DNA of 15,675 nt from an uncultured Collinsella sp. (GCA_900551975.1 URYA01000019.1:1-15675); one strand, 5' to 3'; counted from the first letter of the stretch, positions 7,200 through 14,447 are shown. The notes: generated by a model from the letters alone, not told the origin. Translations and numbers: made by a program.

Positions 7200-8234
7200 C
7201 TACCAGATTCCCAGTACGTGTTGCATTCCCAAACTCATGCACGCAATGCCAATCCAGCAGCAAAAGCCCAATGCGATGGGCTTGCCGCCCTTTTTGACCA
7301 GCTCGACGATATCGGTATTAAAGCCAATAGCCGCCATGGCCATCACAATAAAGAATTTCGACAGCTCCTTGATGGGCGCCGTAAAGGACGCGGGAAGCTG
7401 GAGCACCGTAGTGATCACGCTCGCCAGCACAAAGAACAGCACAAACATGGGAAACGCGCGTTTAAGCGAGAACGTGCTCTTAGCGTCGCCGCCGGCCTTG
7501 CGTGCCAGATGCATCTGCCAGCATGCGAGAACCAACGTGATGGGAATAATGGCCAGCGTCCTGGTGAGCTTGACCACTGTGGCGCTCTCGAGCACATTGG
7601 CGCCGGGATGCATGCTGTCCCAGGCGCTCGCCGCAGCCGTTACGGACGAGGTATCGTTGATGGCAGTGCCGGCAAACAGGCCAAAGCCCTCGTTGGTCAA
7701 CCCGAGCATGCCGCCGAGCGTCGGAAACACGAGCGCCGCGATAACGTTAAACAGGAAGATGACCGAAATAGCCTGGGCAATCTCGCGATCGTCGGCATCG
7801 ATGACGGGTGCGGTCGCAGCGATGGCAGAACCGCCGCAAATCGACGAACCCACACCCACAAGCGTCGCGATCTTGCCCGGCACGTTCATGACGTGGCAGA
7901 GCACAAAGGCGATGACAAGCGAGGTCGAGATCGTCGCCACAATAATCGGCAGCGACTGGGCGCCCTTGGACAAAATCTGGGAGAGGTTCATGCCAAAGCC
8001 AAGCAGGATAACCGCGTACTGCAAGACTTTTTTGGACGTATAGGTGACGCCAGCGGCGAGCTGTTCGCGACGATTCTTGGGAAAGACGAGCGCCAGGACC
8101 ATGCCAAAGAGGATGGCAAATACCGGACCGCCGACCACCTCAATTTGTTTGCCGAGCAACGTCGCGGGAATGGCGATGATCAGGCAGAACAAGACGCCTT
8201 TCCAGCGCTCGCGTACGATGTTTGCCAGTTGCAT
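7200..8234 (-). CDS. yeiH: YeiH-family putative anion (sulfate/sulfonate) exporter
   Basis: A 344-aa polytopic membrane protein of the YeiH/UPF0324 family. About nine or ten hydrophobic helices span nearly the whole chain. The family hallmark GVGSSICGGSAIAATAPV lies at 127-144, followed by FAGTAINDTSSVTAA (187-201) and VKLTRTL (221-227). The family is often labelled putative sulfate exporter, but experimental support for the substrate is thin. The start at ATG 8234 has AAGGA eight bases upstream. It diverges from a GntR-type regulator (start 8398 or 8428), the classic layout for local control. A Fis-type regulator follows on the same strand. No sulfur-assimilation genes are in the window, so the substrate stays open. 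Confidence 0.92.
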   Translation of the reverse strand: MQLANIVRERWKGVLFCLIIAIPATLLGKQIEVVGGPVFAILFGMVLALVFPKNRREQLAAGVTYTSKKVLQYAVILLGFGMNLSQILSKGAQSLPIIVATISTSLVIAFVLCHVMNVPGKIATLVGVGSSICGGSAIAATAPVIDADDREIAQAISVIFLFNVIAALVFPTLGGMLGLTNEGFGLFAGTAINDTSSVTAAASAWDSMHPGANVLESATVVKLTRTLAIIPITLVLACWQMHLARKAGGDAKSTFSLKRAFPMFVLFFVLASVITTVLQLPASFTAPIKELSKFFIVMAMAAIGFNTDIVELVKKGGKPIALGFCCWIGIACMSLGMQHVLGIW

Positions 8235-8357
8235 ATGGGATTCCTTCTTTCTATTTCACGTTTGCGACGGCTTATGATACGGCAACATTGAGCGCAGCCT
8301 TGCGCAAACACAGACTAAGGTGCCGCAATAGTTCTCAGGCAAGAGCCGAATTACCCA

Positions 8358-8384
8358 CCGCGGAGAGCTGATTCGCGGCATAAT
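8358..8384 (+). promoter_or_regulatory. Inverted repeat and possible -10 box before the GntR-type gene
   Basis: CCGCG (8358-8362) and CGCGG (8374-8378) form an inverted repeat with an 11-base centre, directly followed by CATAAT (8379-8384), a plausible -10. No convincing -35 is seen. The dyad could be an operator for the FCD regulator in the 163-bp divergent region shared with yeiH. Confidence 0.3.
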
Positions 8385-8397
8385 TAACAACTGACAT

Positions 8398-9129
8398 ATG
8401 AGTTTGATAGAACAGTTGCGAGGCGCTATGGAAGAATCGATGCACGTCGGCGAGCAGGAAACGAGCCTACAGGACCAGTCCTACCACACCATTCGACGCA
8501 AAATCGTCTACCTGGACTACAAGCCGGGCGAAAAGCTGGGCGTCAAGCAGCTTTGCGATGACCTGGACATGGGTCGCACGCCCGTGCGCGAGGCACTGGT
8601 GCGTCTGGCGCAAGAGGGCCTGGTGCGCACCGTGCCCCAAAGCGGCACCTACGTCTCACCCATCAACCTCACCCTTGCCGAGAGTGCCTGTTACATCCGC
8701 GAACATCTGGAAAAGCAGGTGATCGTGGAATGCTGTGCACGCGCCACGTCGGCCGGCATCGAGCAGCTCGACCGCGCCATCGCGCTGCAGGAAAAGGCCA
8801 TGGCCGAAGAGGATCGCATCGGCTTCTTTTTGAGCGACAACCTCATGCATCACATGATTTTTAGCATCGCATGTCGCAGCACCGTGTGGTCGTGGCTCGA
8901 AGAGACCAATGCCGACCTGGAGCGCTTCCGCTGGCTGCGCGCCGCCACGCAGGTTCTCGACAATCAGGACATCGTGAACGAGCACAAGCAGATTCGCCGC
9001 GCTATCGCCGGTCGCGACCCCATCGAAGCGAGCTTTTTGGTCAGCAAGCACCTGCACATGATGTTCCGCAATCAAACCGAGGTTCTGGACCAGTTCCCCG
9101 AGTACTTCGAGACCAGCAAGCTCCGCTAA
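8398..9129 (+). CDS. GntR-family regulator, FCD (FadR-type) subgroup
   Basis: A ligand-controlled DNA-binding protein, 243 aa from the first ATG. The winged helix covers about residues 27-88 (QSYHTIRRKIVYLDYKPGEK, then LCDDLDMGRTPVREALVRL and the wing VPQSGTYVSP). The all-helical FCD domain follows (about 97-225). Candidate metal or ligand residues are D147, H151, H196 and H218, matching the Asp/His pattern of metal-binding FCD proteins, which often sense carboxylates. ATG 8398 has no ribosome site; ATG 8428 (giving 233 aa) has GAGG close upstream and may be the true start, since the DNA-binding domain begins only after residue 20. It diverges from yeiH, its probable target. The TAA at 9127-9129 is directly abutted by a hairpin repeat. 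Ligand unknown. Confidence 0.93.
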   Translation: MSLIEQLRGAMEESMHVGEQETSLQDQSYHTIRRKIVYLDYKPGEKLGVKQLCDDLDMGRTPVREALVRLAQEGLVRTVPQSGTYVSPINLTLAESACYIREHLEKQVIVECCARATSAGIEQLDRAIALQEKAMAEEDRIGFFLSDNLMHHMIFSIACRSTVWSWLEETNADLERFRWLRAATQVLDNQDIVNEHKQIRRAIAGRDPIEASFLVSKHLHMMFRNQTEVLDQFPEYFETSKLR

Positions 9130-9179
9130 CCTGCCAAATAGGGACAGGTTCATTTGGCAGGTTTTATCCGGGCAAATGC
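9130..9179 (+). repeat. GGGACAGG-loop hairpin repeat, copy 1
   Basis: CCTGCCAAAT pairs perfectly with ATTTGGCAGG around the loop AGGGACAGGTTC, followed by TTTTATCCGGGCAAATGC. The first base of the repeat immediately follows the TAA of the GntR-type gene. The hairpin plus TTTTATC could work as an intrinsic terminator. The tail beyond the T-run is also shared with the other copies, so the unit is longer than a terminator. Confidence 0.8.
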
Positions 9180-9186
9180 AACAAGA

Positions 9187-9212
9187 CCCGGCTCCGCTGC
9201 AACGGAGCCGGG
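9187..9212. terminator. Terminator between the GntR-type gene and glmS
   Basis: CCCGGCTCCG pairs with CGGAGCCGGG in a perfect 10-bp stem around CTGCAA. It lies between convergent genes, 28 bases after the glmS stop. The minus-strand side is followed by TCTTGTT and the plus-strand side by CTTAGTTGTT, so it probably serves both. Confidence 0.75.
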
Positions 9213-9240
9213 CCTTAGTTGTTAGGATGACGGAACTCGT

Positions 9241-11088
9241 TTACTCGACAGTAACGCTTTTCGCCAGGTTTCGGGGCTGGTCGACGTCGCAGCCGCGCAG
9301 GATGGCGACCTCGCGTGCGAGCAGCTGCAGAGGAACGCTCGCCGTGATGGGGCTGAACACGTCGCGGACTGCCGGCACGCGGATGATGCAGTCGGCGATC
9401 TTGTTGATCTCCTCGTCGCCCTCGGTGGCAACGACGATGACCTTGGCACCGCGCGCCTTGCACTCCATAAGGTTCGACACGGTCTTGTCGTAGGTGGCAC
9501 TCTTGGTGGCCACAGCGATGACAGGGAAGCCCGGGTCGATCAGGGCAATGGGGCCGTGCTTCATCTCACCGGCGGCGTAGGCCTCGGCGTGCAGGTAGCT
9601 GACCTCCTTGAGCTTGAGCGCACCTTCGTAGGAAATAGCGGCGCCCATGCCGCGACCCACGAACAGTGCGGACTGCGCGTCCTTGCACAGCAGGGCGGCC
9701 TCATGCACGGCCTCGGTTTGGGTATCCAAAATCCACTGGATCTGCTCGGCCGTATCGGAAAGCTCGCGGAACAGCATGCGCGCCTGCTTGGTGGTCAAGC
9801 GGTACTTGACCTGCGCCAGCAGCAGGGCCAAAAGCGTAAGGCTCACAACCTGGCCGATAAAGCTCTTGGTCGAGGCGACCGCAATCTCCTTGTTGGCCTT
9901 GGTGTAGATGACGCCGTCGCTCTCACGCGCCACGGGGCTGCCCACCACATTGGTGATGCCGAAGACCTTGGCACCCTTGATGCGCGCGTCGCGAATGGCG
10001 GCAAGGGTATCGGCCGTCTCGCCCGACTGGGACACGGCAACGACAAGCGTCGTCGGCGTAATGATGGGATTGCGATAACGGAACTCGCTGGCTGCCTCAA
10101 CCTCGGTGGGGATGCGAGCCCAGCCCTCAATGAGATTCTTAGCAATGAGGCCAGCGTGATAGCTGGTTCCGCAAGCGATCACGTAGACGCGGTCGATGTC
10201 GTTGAGCTCCTCGAGTGAAAGGCCCAGCTCGTCGATGTCGAGCTCGCCGGCCGGCGTCATGCGACCGACCAGCGTGTCGCGCACGACGCGCGGCTGCTCG
10301 TGGATTTCCTTGAGCATAAAGTCGGGATAACCGCCCTTTTCTGCCATGTCCAGGTCCCAGTCGATGTGGGTGACCTTGGGCTCGATAACGTTGCCGGCCT
10401 CGTCGGTGTACTCGACGCCTGCGGGCGTGAGCTTGGCAAACTGACCGTCCTCGAGCACCACGACATCGCGGGTGGCGTCGATGAGCGCGATGACATCGGA
10501 AGCAACATAGGAGCCGGTTTCGCCCACGCCGACTACGATCGGGGAATCCTTGCGGGCCACGGCGATCACGCCGGGCTCGTCAGCGCACACGGCGGCCAGA
10601 CCATAGGCACCGACCACGTGGGTGCAAGCCTCGCGCACGGAGGCCATCAGGTCGTGCGTCTCGGCATAAGCCTCTTCGATCAGATGCGCGAAGACCTCGG
10701 TATCGGTCTCGCTCTTAAAGTGGTGGCCGCGGCCCTCCAGCTCTTCGCGCAGCTCGGCGAAGTTCTCGATGATGCCGTTGTGGACGATGGCGATACGACC
10801 GTCGCAGCTGGTGTGGGGGTGAGCGTTAACGACGGAGGGCTTGCCGTGGGTGGCCCAACGGGTGTGGCCGATACCGCAGGTAGCGTCGCTGTCGATGTTG
10901 GAAAGCTCGCTCTCCAGGCCCGCGACCTTGCCCACGCGGCGGATGACGTCGAGGTGCGCCGCGGCGCCCTCGCCCACCTCGAGCGCGACGCCCGAGGAGT
11001 CATAGCCGCGATACTCCATACGCTTGAGGCCCGTGACCAGGATGTTCTTTGCAATATCAGAGCCGGTGTAGCCGACGATTCCGCACAT
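9241..11088 (-). CDS. glmS: Glutamine-fructose-6-phosphate aminotransferase (isomerizing)
   Basis: Makes glucosamine-6-phosphate from fructose-6-phosphate and glutamine, the first step to UDP-GlcNAc for peptidoglycan. The 615 aa match the usual length. The N-terminal class II glutaminase domain begins MCGIVGY (Cys2 is the nucleophile), with HTRWATHG (75-82) and KSETDTE (125-131). Two SIS sugar-isomerase domains follow: ACGTSYHAG (305-313) and SQSGETADT (353-361) in the first, EGALKLKE (488-495) and AEAYAAGEMKHGPIALI (501-517) in the second. The C-terminus is the conserved DQPRNLAKSVTVE. All key residues are present, so it should be active. The start ATG at 11088 has AAGGG about 10 bases upstream. 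It is monocistronic, and no glmS ribozyme is recognisable in the leader. Confidence 0.98.
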   Translation of the reverse strand: MCGIVGYTGSDIAKNILVTGLKRMEYRGYDSSGVALEVGEGAAAHLDVIRRVGKVAGLESELSNIDSDATCGIGHTRWATHGKPSVVNAHPHTSCDGRIAIVHNGIIENFAELREELEGRGHHFKSETDTEVFAHLIEEAYAETHDLMASVREACTHVVGAYGLAAVCADEPGVIAVARKDSPIVVGVGETGSYVASDVIALIDATRDVVVLEDGQFAKLTPAGVEYTDEAGNVIEPKVTHIDWDLDMAEKGGYPDFMLKEIHEQPRVVRDTLVGRMTPAGELDIDELGLSLEELNDIDRVYVIACGTSYHAGLIAKNLIEGWARIPTEVEAASEFRYRNPIITPTTLVVAVSQSGETADTLAAIRDARIKGAKVFGITNVVGSPVARESDGVIYTKANKEIAVASTKSFIGQVVSLTLLALLLAQVKYRLTTKQARMLFRELSDTAEQIQWILDTQTEAVHEAALLCKDAQSALFVGRGMGAAISYEGALKLKEVSYLHAEAYAAGEMKHGPIALIDPGFPVIAVATKSATYDKTVSNLMECKARGAKVIVVATEGDEEINKIADCIIRVPAVRDVFSPITASVPLQLLAREVAILRGCDVDQPRNLAKSVTVE

Positions 11089-11198
11089 AAGATAAATCCC
11101 TTCGTTCGCGTGACTGCAAGACGTCCACGCACAAGGGGCGCTGAGACGTACAACGTTCGAGTATTGTACTCACGCAAACGCAAGCTGATATACTAGAA

Positions 11199-11222
11199 GT
11201 GGTATCTCAACTTAGATACCAC
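11199..11222. promoter_or_regulatory. Perfect 9-bp dyad, candidate operator
   Basis: GTGGTATCT (11199-11207) and AGATACCAC (11214-11222) are exact inverted copies around CAACTT. It lies just downstream of a TATACT -10-like box (11189-11194), a typical repressor position for plus-strand transcription, and about 110-135 bases upstream of the glmS start. It lacks the central CG common in LacI-type operators, so the binding protein may be something else. Confidence 0.45.
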
Positions 11223-11250
11223 CCGATGCACACACGTTCAGCCGGTCCAA

Positions 11251-11285
11251 ACCACCACAAAGGTACCTGTCTCCTTCGTGATGGT
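11251..11285 (-). repeat. Hairpin with ACCTGTCT loop, divergent repeat relative
   Basis: ACCACCACAAAGG (11251-11263) and CCTTCGTGATGGT (11273-11285) pair with two mismatches around TACCTGTCT. Read on the minus strand the loop region is GGAGACAGGTA, close to the AGGGACAGGTT loop of the main repeats, but the stem is unrelated. It lies 14 bases from copy 2 of the main family in the same orientation. Confidence 0.55.
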
Positions 11286-11299
11286 CGCGCTGGCAACGG

Positions 11300-11348
11300 C
11301 GTTTCCCCAGATAAACCTGCCAAAATAAACCTGTCCCTTTTTGGTAGG
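11300..11348 (-). repeat. GGGACAGG-loop hairpin repeat, copy 2 (inverted)
   Basis: Read on the minus strand: CCTACCAAAA, loop AGGGACAGGTTTA, TTTTGGCAGG, then TTTATCTGGGGAAACGC. One A-C mismatch in the stem. Unlike the other copies it lies upstream of a gene, and its stem forms the region where a -35 element of the LacI-type gene would be expected. Confidence 0.8.
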
Positions 11349-11355
11349 TTTGGGA

Positions 11356-11364
11356 TGCTACAAT
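11356..11364 (+). promoter_or_regulatory. Extended -10 promoter of the LacI-type gene
   Basis: TGCTACAAT is a good extended -10 (TGn plus TACAAT) about 36 bases before the ATG at 11400. The expected -35 position falls inside the end of repeat copy 2 and has no good match, as is common for extended -10 promoters. Confidence 0.45.
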
Positions 11365-11399
11365 CTGGCTTGTACTTGAAACGCATCAAAGGGGCCGCT

Positions 11400-12512
11400 A
11401 TGGCAAAGGTAAAAATCAGCGACGTCGCGCGCGAGGCCGGGGTTTCGTTGGGCACGGTTTCCAACGCGCTCAACCACCCCGAAAAGCTACGCCCCGAGAC
11501 CCTCAAGCTCATCAACGAGACCATCAATCGCCTTGGCTACCTGCCCAACCAAAGCGCCCGTCAGCTCGCAGGCGGCGCCACCAAGTCCTTTGGCCTGGTG
11601 CTCCCCCGTCTCGATCACGGCTTTTCGCTCCAAATCGCCAGCGGCGCCCACAACGAGGCCCGCAAGCACGGCTACGACTTGCTCATCGCCAACGCCGATA
11701 ACGACGATATTCTCGAGGACCATTACCTGCGCTACTTTATGGGCACCCAGATGTCCGGCGTCATGGTTCAGCCCATGGCATCCCCCGACTGGCACCCCGC
11801 CATGACCAAGATGCCCGTGCCGATCGTCCATCTGGACATCCATTGCTCCGAGCCCGGCTACTACGTAGCGGCCGACAACGAGGCCCAGGGTCGCATCATT
11901 GCCGAACTTGCCATCGCCCGCGGCGCGCACCATATTGTCGTCGTCGGCCGAGCAGCATTTATGCAACTCACCCTGCGCGTCCTTGGCATTCATAAGGCGC
12001 TCGCCCTACATCCCGATATCAAAATTGAAGTCATTGACGCCGGAGAGTGGAATACCGCAGCCGACGGCTACAGTATTGGTGCTCAGATTGCCGGGCGCCC
12101 TGCCGACGAACGCCCCGATTTTGTCGTCGGCCTGACCGACGTGCTGGCTTCGGGCGTTATCTCGGCACTGGTCGACAAGGGCATCTCTGTCCCCGAGCAG
12201 GTTCGCGTGGCCGGATGCGACGGCAACCCGCTCGCTTGGAGCGGATCGGTCCCGCTCACTACGGTAGCGCCCCCGGGCTACGAGATTGGCCGCAAGGGCG
12301 TTCAATTGCTCATGGAGCAAATCGAGAACAAGGTCCCGACAAAGACCAAGCACGTCCACATCGGCTCTGCCGCGCGCACCGTCACCGCGGTCACGGCCAT
12401 CGAGGACATCAACCGCCAAGAACTCGTGCGGCCGTTCCTGCTGGAACGCGCCAGCACCCAGGCAAGCAGCCAGACCGACGCCACGGCCATCAACCTCGGT
12501 GCGTATCTATAG
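11400..12512 (+). CDS. LacI-family transcriptional regulator
   Basis: A 370-aa sugar-responsive repressor type. The N-terminal LacI helix-turn-helix and hinge are intact: KISDVAREAGVSLGTVSNAL (5-24), then INRLGYLPNQSARQLAGG (42-59). The periplasmic-binding-protein-like effector domain follows (about 63-335), with GVMVQP (120-125), YYVAADNEAQG (154-164) and the late VRVAGCDGNPLAW (268-280), close to the usual VAGFDD/GCDG motif. A tail of about 35 residues beyond the usual end is low in conservation signals. The start ATG 11400 has AGGGG six bases upstream. The next gene is convergent, so no operon partner is visible. The regulated genes are not evident; the effector is probably a sugar or nucleoside. 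Confidence 0.95.
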   Translation: MAKVKISDVAREAGVSLGTVSNALNHPEKLRPETLKLINETINRLGYLPNQSARQLAGGATKSFGLVLPRLDHGFSLQIASGAHNEARKHGYDLLIANADNDDILEDHYLRYFMGTQMSGVMVQPMASPDWHPAMTKMPVPIVHLDIHCSEPGYYVAADNEAQGRIIAELAIARGAHHIVVVGRAAFMQLTLRVLGIHKALALHPDIKIEVIDAGEWNTAADGYSIGAQIAGRPADERPDFVVGLTDVLASGVISALVDKGISVPEQVRVAGCDGNPLAWSGSVPLTTVAPPGYEIGRKGVQLLMEQIENKVPTKTKHVHIGSAARTVTAVTAIEDINRQELVRPFLLERASTQASSQTDATAINLGAYL

Positions 12513-12538
12513 CACGCCCGCAAGTATGCTAAGTCGCC

Positions 12539-12586
12539 GCTCAAGCAAAAGGGGCCCGACCATTGCCGGACCCCCTTTGCTTGAGC
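12539..12586. terminator. Bidirectional hairpin terminator between convergent genes
   Basis: GCTCAAGCAAA(A)GGGG (12539-12554) pairs with CCCCCTTTGCTTGAGC (12571-12586), a 15-16-bp stem with one bulge. It lies 26 bases after the LacI-type gene and 39 bases after the HAD gene stop. The A/T-rich block is inside the stem and no T-run follows, so termination strength is uncertain. Confidence 0.65.
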
Positions 12587-12625
12587 GCAAACGTGGGCAA
12601 TTGCCCGTTTTAACACCGCAATTGT

Positions 12626-13276
12626 CTAGCGTGCGGCCTTGACTGCCGCCGCCAGGTCGAACAACGTATCGAGCACGGCCTCGCAGCCATCCACCACGTC
12701 CTGCGGCAGCGGCACAATATCGGGGACGGCAAAGACGTGGCAGCCGGCCGTGATGCCCGAGACGCAACCATTGCGCGAATCCTCGACCACGGCGCACTCC
12801 TCGGGGGCAAAGCCCGCACGCTCGCAGGCGAGCAGATACATCTCGGGGTCGGGCTTGCCGTGCACGACGTCCTCGCCACACGTTACCGTTTCAAACTTGT
12901 CAAAAAGACCGACTATCTTAAGGTTGCGCTCGGCCGTAACGAGGCGCGACGACGTCGCTAGACCCACGTGATAGCCCGCAGCCAGCAGCTCGTCTAGGCA
13001 CTCGGCGGCACCGGCCTTAAGTTCCAGTTCGGTCTTGACCATCTCGTCGCGAATCTCCTTGTGGCGACGATAGATCGCCTCGGTGGTTTCGTGGCTGCCA
13101 TAATGCTTATCGAGGATGTCCATAACATCGGGCAGCGTGCGGCCGATAAACTGATGGATCAGCGCTTCATCAATCGCGAGCCCCAGCTCAGCGGCGCCTG
13201 CCTTCCAGGCCTTAATCCCCAAACGCTCGGTATCGACCAGCGTTCCATCCATGTCAAAAATAACAGCCTTGATCAT
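12626..13276 (-). CDS. HAD-superfamily hydrolase, beta-phosphoglucomutase-like
   Basis: A 216-aa cytoplasmic phosphatase or phosphomutase with all HAD motifs: DMDGT (8-12; nucleophile D8, acid/base D10), ATSS (107-110) as motif II, K141 in GKPDP, and VVEDS (163-167) as the Mg-binding motif. The helical cap between residues about 15 and 85 (subclass I) and the DTERLGIKAW segment put it with beta-phosphoglucomutase and sugar-phosphate phosphatases such as YniC. Sequence alone does not separate mutase from phosphatase. The start is ATG 13276, with GGGGGA about five bases upstream; an in-frame extension to 13363 runs through the intergenic palindrome and is unlikely. It diverges from larE, with a dyad in the shared region. 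Confidence 0.93.
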   Translation of the reverse strand: MIKAVIFDMDGTLVDTERLGIKAWKAGAAELGLAIDEALIHQFIGRTLPDVMDILDKHYGSHETTEAIYRRHKEIRDEMVKTELELKAGAAECLDELLAAGYHVGLATSSRLVTAERNLKIVGLFDKFETVTCGEDVVHGKPDPEMYLLACERAGFAPEECAVVEDSRNGCVSGITAGCHVFAVPDIVPLPQDVVDGCEAVLDTLFDLAAAVKAAR

Positions 13277-13336
13277 ATCGGTCCCCCATCGACTCTCGCT
13301 GTCGCGTTGCTGCAACTCTACCGCATTTGGCAACTT

Positions 13337-13353
13337 GTATATAACGTATATAC
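13337..13353. promoter_or_regulatory. GTATATA dyad in the divergent HAD-larE region
   Basis: GTATATA (13337-13343) and TATATAC (13347-13353) are perfect inverted copies around ACG. It lies 61 bases before the HAD gene start and 97 before larE. It may be an operator or part of overlapping AT-rich promoters; no regulator can be assigned. Confidence 0.4.
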
Positions 13354-13449
13354 CATATTGCACTTTCGTTACACAGATAGAAGTCTTATGGCAAGTAACG
13401 CATTAGGATTATAGTTTTTGATCGAGTACTCAACGATAAGGATCGTTTC

Positions 13450-14328
13450 ATGAATTTAGACACCACGGCACCCGCAGAGGAGCTTCAAGACAAGCTATCG
13501 GCGCTCGAACAGCTGCTTTTGGCATACGGGCGCGTGGCTATCGGGTTTTCCGGCGGCGTTGACAGCAGCTTTTTGGCCGCCGTATGCGCCCGCATCATGC
13601 CTACCAATACCCTCCTCGTCCATCTCACCACGCCGCTCATCGGCACGCCCGAGCAGGCTTCGTTTGAACAGTCCGTTGATGGGCAGGCCAATGAGGGGCC
13701 GCATTTTAAGCTCCCCGTGCTCAATCTTTCGGTGGATCAGTTGCAGCTCCCCCAAGTAGCCTGCAACGATGCCAATCGCTGCTACCACTGCAAGCACGCC
13801 GGCTTTACCGCCATCGTCAACCACGCCAAGTCGCTCGGCTTTCCCACCGTCATCGACGGCAGCAATGCGAGCGATCGCGGTGACTACCGCCCTGGCATGC
13901 GAGCGGCAGAAGAGCTCGGCGTACGCTCCCCTCTCATGGAGGTCGGCTTTACCAAGGACGAAGAGCGCGAACTACTACGCGCATGGGGCTATCCCGTTTG
14001 GAACCTGCCGGCGGGAGCATGTCTTGCCACCCGCGTCCCCACGGGCGAGAAGCTTACGCGCGAGAAGGTCGATTTAATCCGCGCCTGCGAGGATTACCTG
14101 CACGATCTTGACCTGGCACAGGTACGCGCGCGCTTGATCGGCGGCTGCATGCATATCGAGGCCGCACCCGCAGATGTCGCCAAGATTGCTGCCCTCGGTG
14201 GCAACGCCGTCGATGCCGAAGGCAAGACCCCGCTGCCCGCCGTTATCGAGTCCGCGCTGCGCGAGCTGGGCTGCGACCATATCTCCCCCGAGGTCACCCC
14301 CTACATTCACGGTGCCATGAATCAGTAA
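13450..14328 (+). CDS. larE: ATP-dependent sulfur transferase LarE (nickel-pincer cofactor synthesis)
   Basis: A 292-aa PP-loop enzyme. LarE adenylates the LarB product (pyridinium-3,5-biscarboxylic acid mononucleotide) and adds sulfur, making the nickel-pincer cofactor of lactate racemase and related enzymes. Seen: PP-loop SGGVDSS (34-40), RCYHCK with C111 and C114 (110-115), VIDGSNASDRGDYRPG (134-149), and NLPAGACLATRVPTG (185-199) with C191, which aligns by context with the sacrificial cysteine. C111, C114 and C191 together match the three-cysteine pattern reported for LarE proteins that use an iron-sulfur cluster rather than sacrificing a cysteine; that assignment is inference. The start ATG 13450 has AAGGA about seven bases upstream. 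larA, larB and larC are not in the window. The TAA is directly abutted by a hairpin repeat. Confidence 0.92.
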   Translation: MNLDTTAPAEELQDKLSALEQLLLAYGRVAIGFSGGVDSSFLAAVCARIMPTNTLLVHLTTPLIGTPEQASFEQSVDGQANEGPHFKLPVLNLSVDQLQLPQVACNDANRCYHCKHAGFTAIVNHAKSLGFPTVIDGSNASDRGDYRPGMRAAEELGVRSPLMEVGFTKDEERELLRAWGYPVWNLPAGACLATRVPTGEKLTREKVDLIRACEDYLHDLDLAQVRARLIGGCMHIEAAPADVAKIAALGGNAVDAEGKTPLPAVIESALRELGCDHISPEVTPYIHGAMNQ

Positions 14329-14376
14329 CCTGCCAATAAGGGACAGGTTTATTTTGGCAGGTTTTATCTGGGGAAA
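14329..14376 (+). repeat. GGGACAGG-loop hairpin repeat, copy 3
   Basis: CCTGCCAATA, loop AGGGACAGGTTTA, TTTTGGCAGG, then TTTTATCTGGGGAAA. It starts at the base after the larE TAA, the same placement as copy 1. The hairpin plus TTTTATC may act as the larE terminator. Confidence 0.8.
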
Positions 14377-14447
14377 TATCGCGAGACAATCGCCCCTCCA
14401 GCACCCATCTGGCCTCGAGAGACACTAGAGAGGCGACCCGGCTGCAT

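Larger units (their letters stand above)
11089..11399. other. Divergent glmS / lacI-type intergenic region
   Basis: This 311-bp gap holds, left to right: the glmS leader; overlapping dyads around 11148-11172 (GTACAA to TTGTAC, and GAGTA to TACTC); a plus-strand promoter-like pair TTGTAC (11164-11169) and TATACT (11189-11194) with a 19-base spacer; a perfect 9-bp dyad at 11199-11222; two repeat hairpins (11251-11285 and 11300-11348); and the probable promoter of the LacI-type gene. An open frame upstream of the LacI start reads through the repeats and is not convincing as coding. Confidence 0.6.

Noticed and set aside
7218..8291. Open frame of 357 codons on the plus strand opposite yeiH
   Set aside because: Low-complexity composition typical of the reverse strand of a membrane-protein gene. 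The minus strand carries the full YeiH family motif set.
9241..11088. A SIS-domain deglycase (frlB-like) in place of glmS
   Set aside because: The N-terminal Cys2 glutaminase domain and the DQPRNLAKSVTVE end are complete, so the full GlmS assignment holds.
11089..11160. glmS ribozyme in the glmS leader
   Set aside because: The leader of about 75-100 bases is too short and I see none of the conserved core; glmS ribozymes are known mainly from Firmicutes.
11199..11399. In-frame extension of the LacI-type gene by 67 codons upstream
   Set aside because: The extension reads through two hairpin repeats and the extended -10 box, and the LacI family start MAKVKISDVAREAG at 11400 has a good ribosome site.
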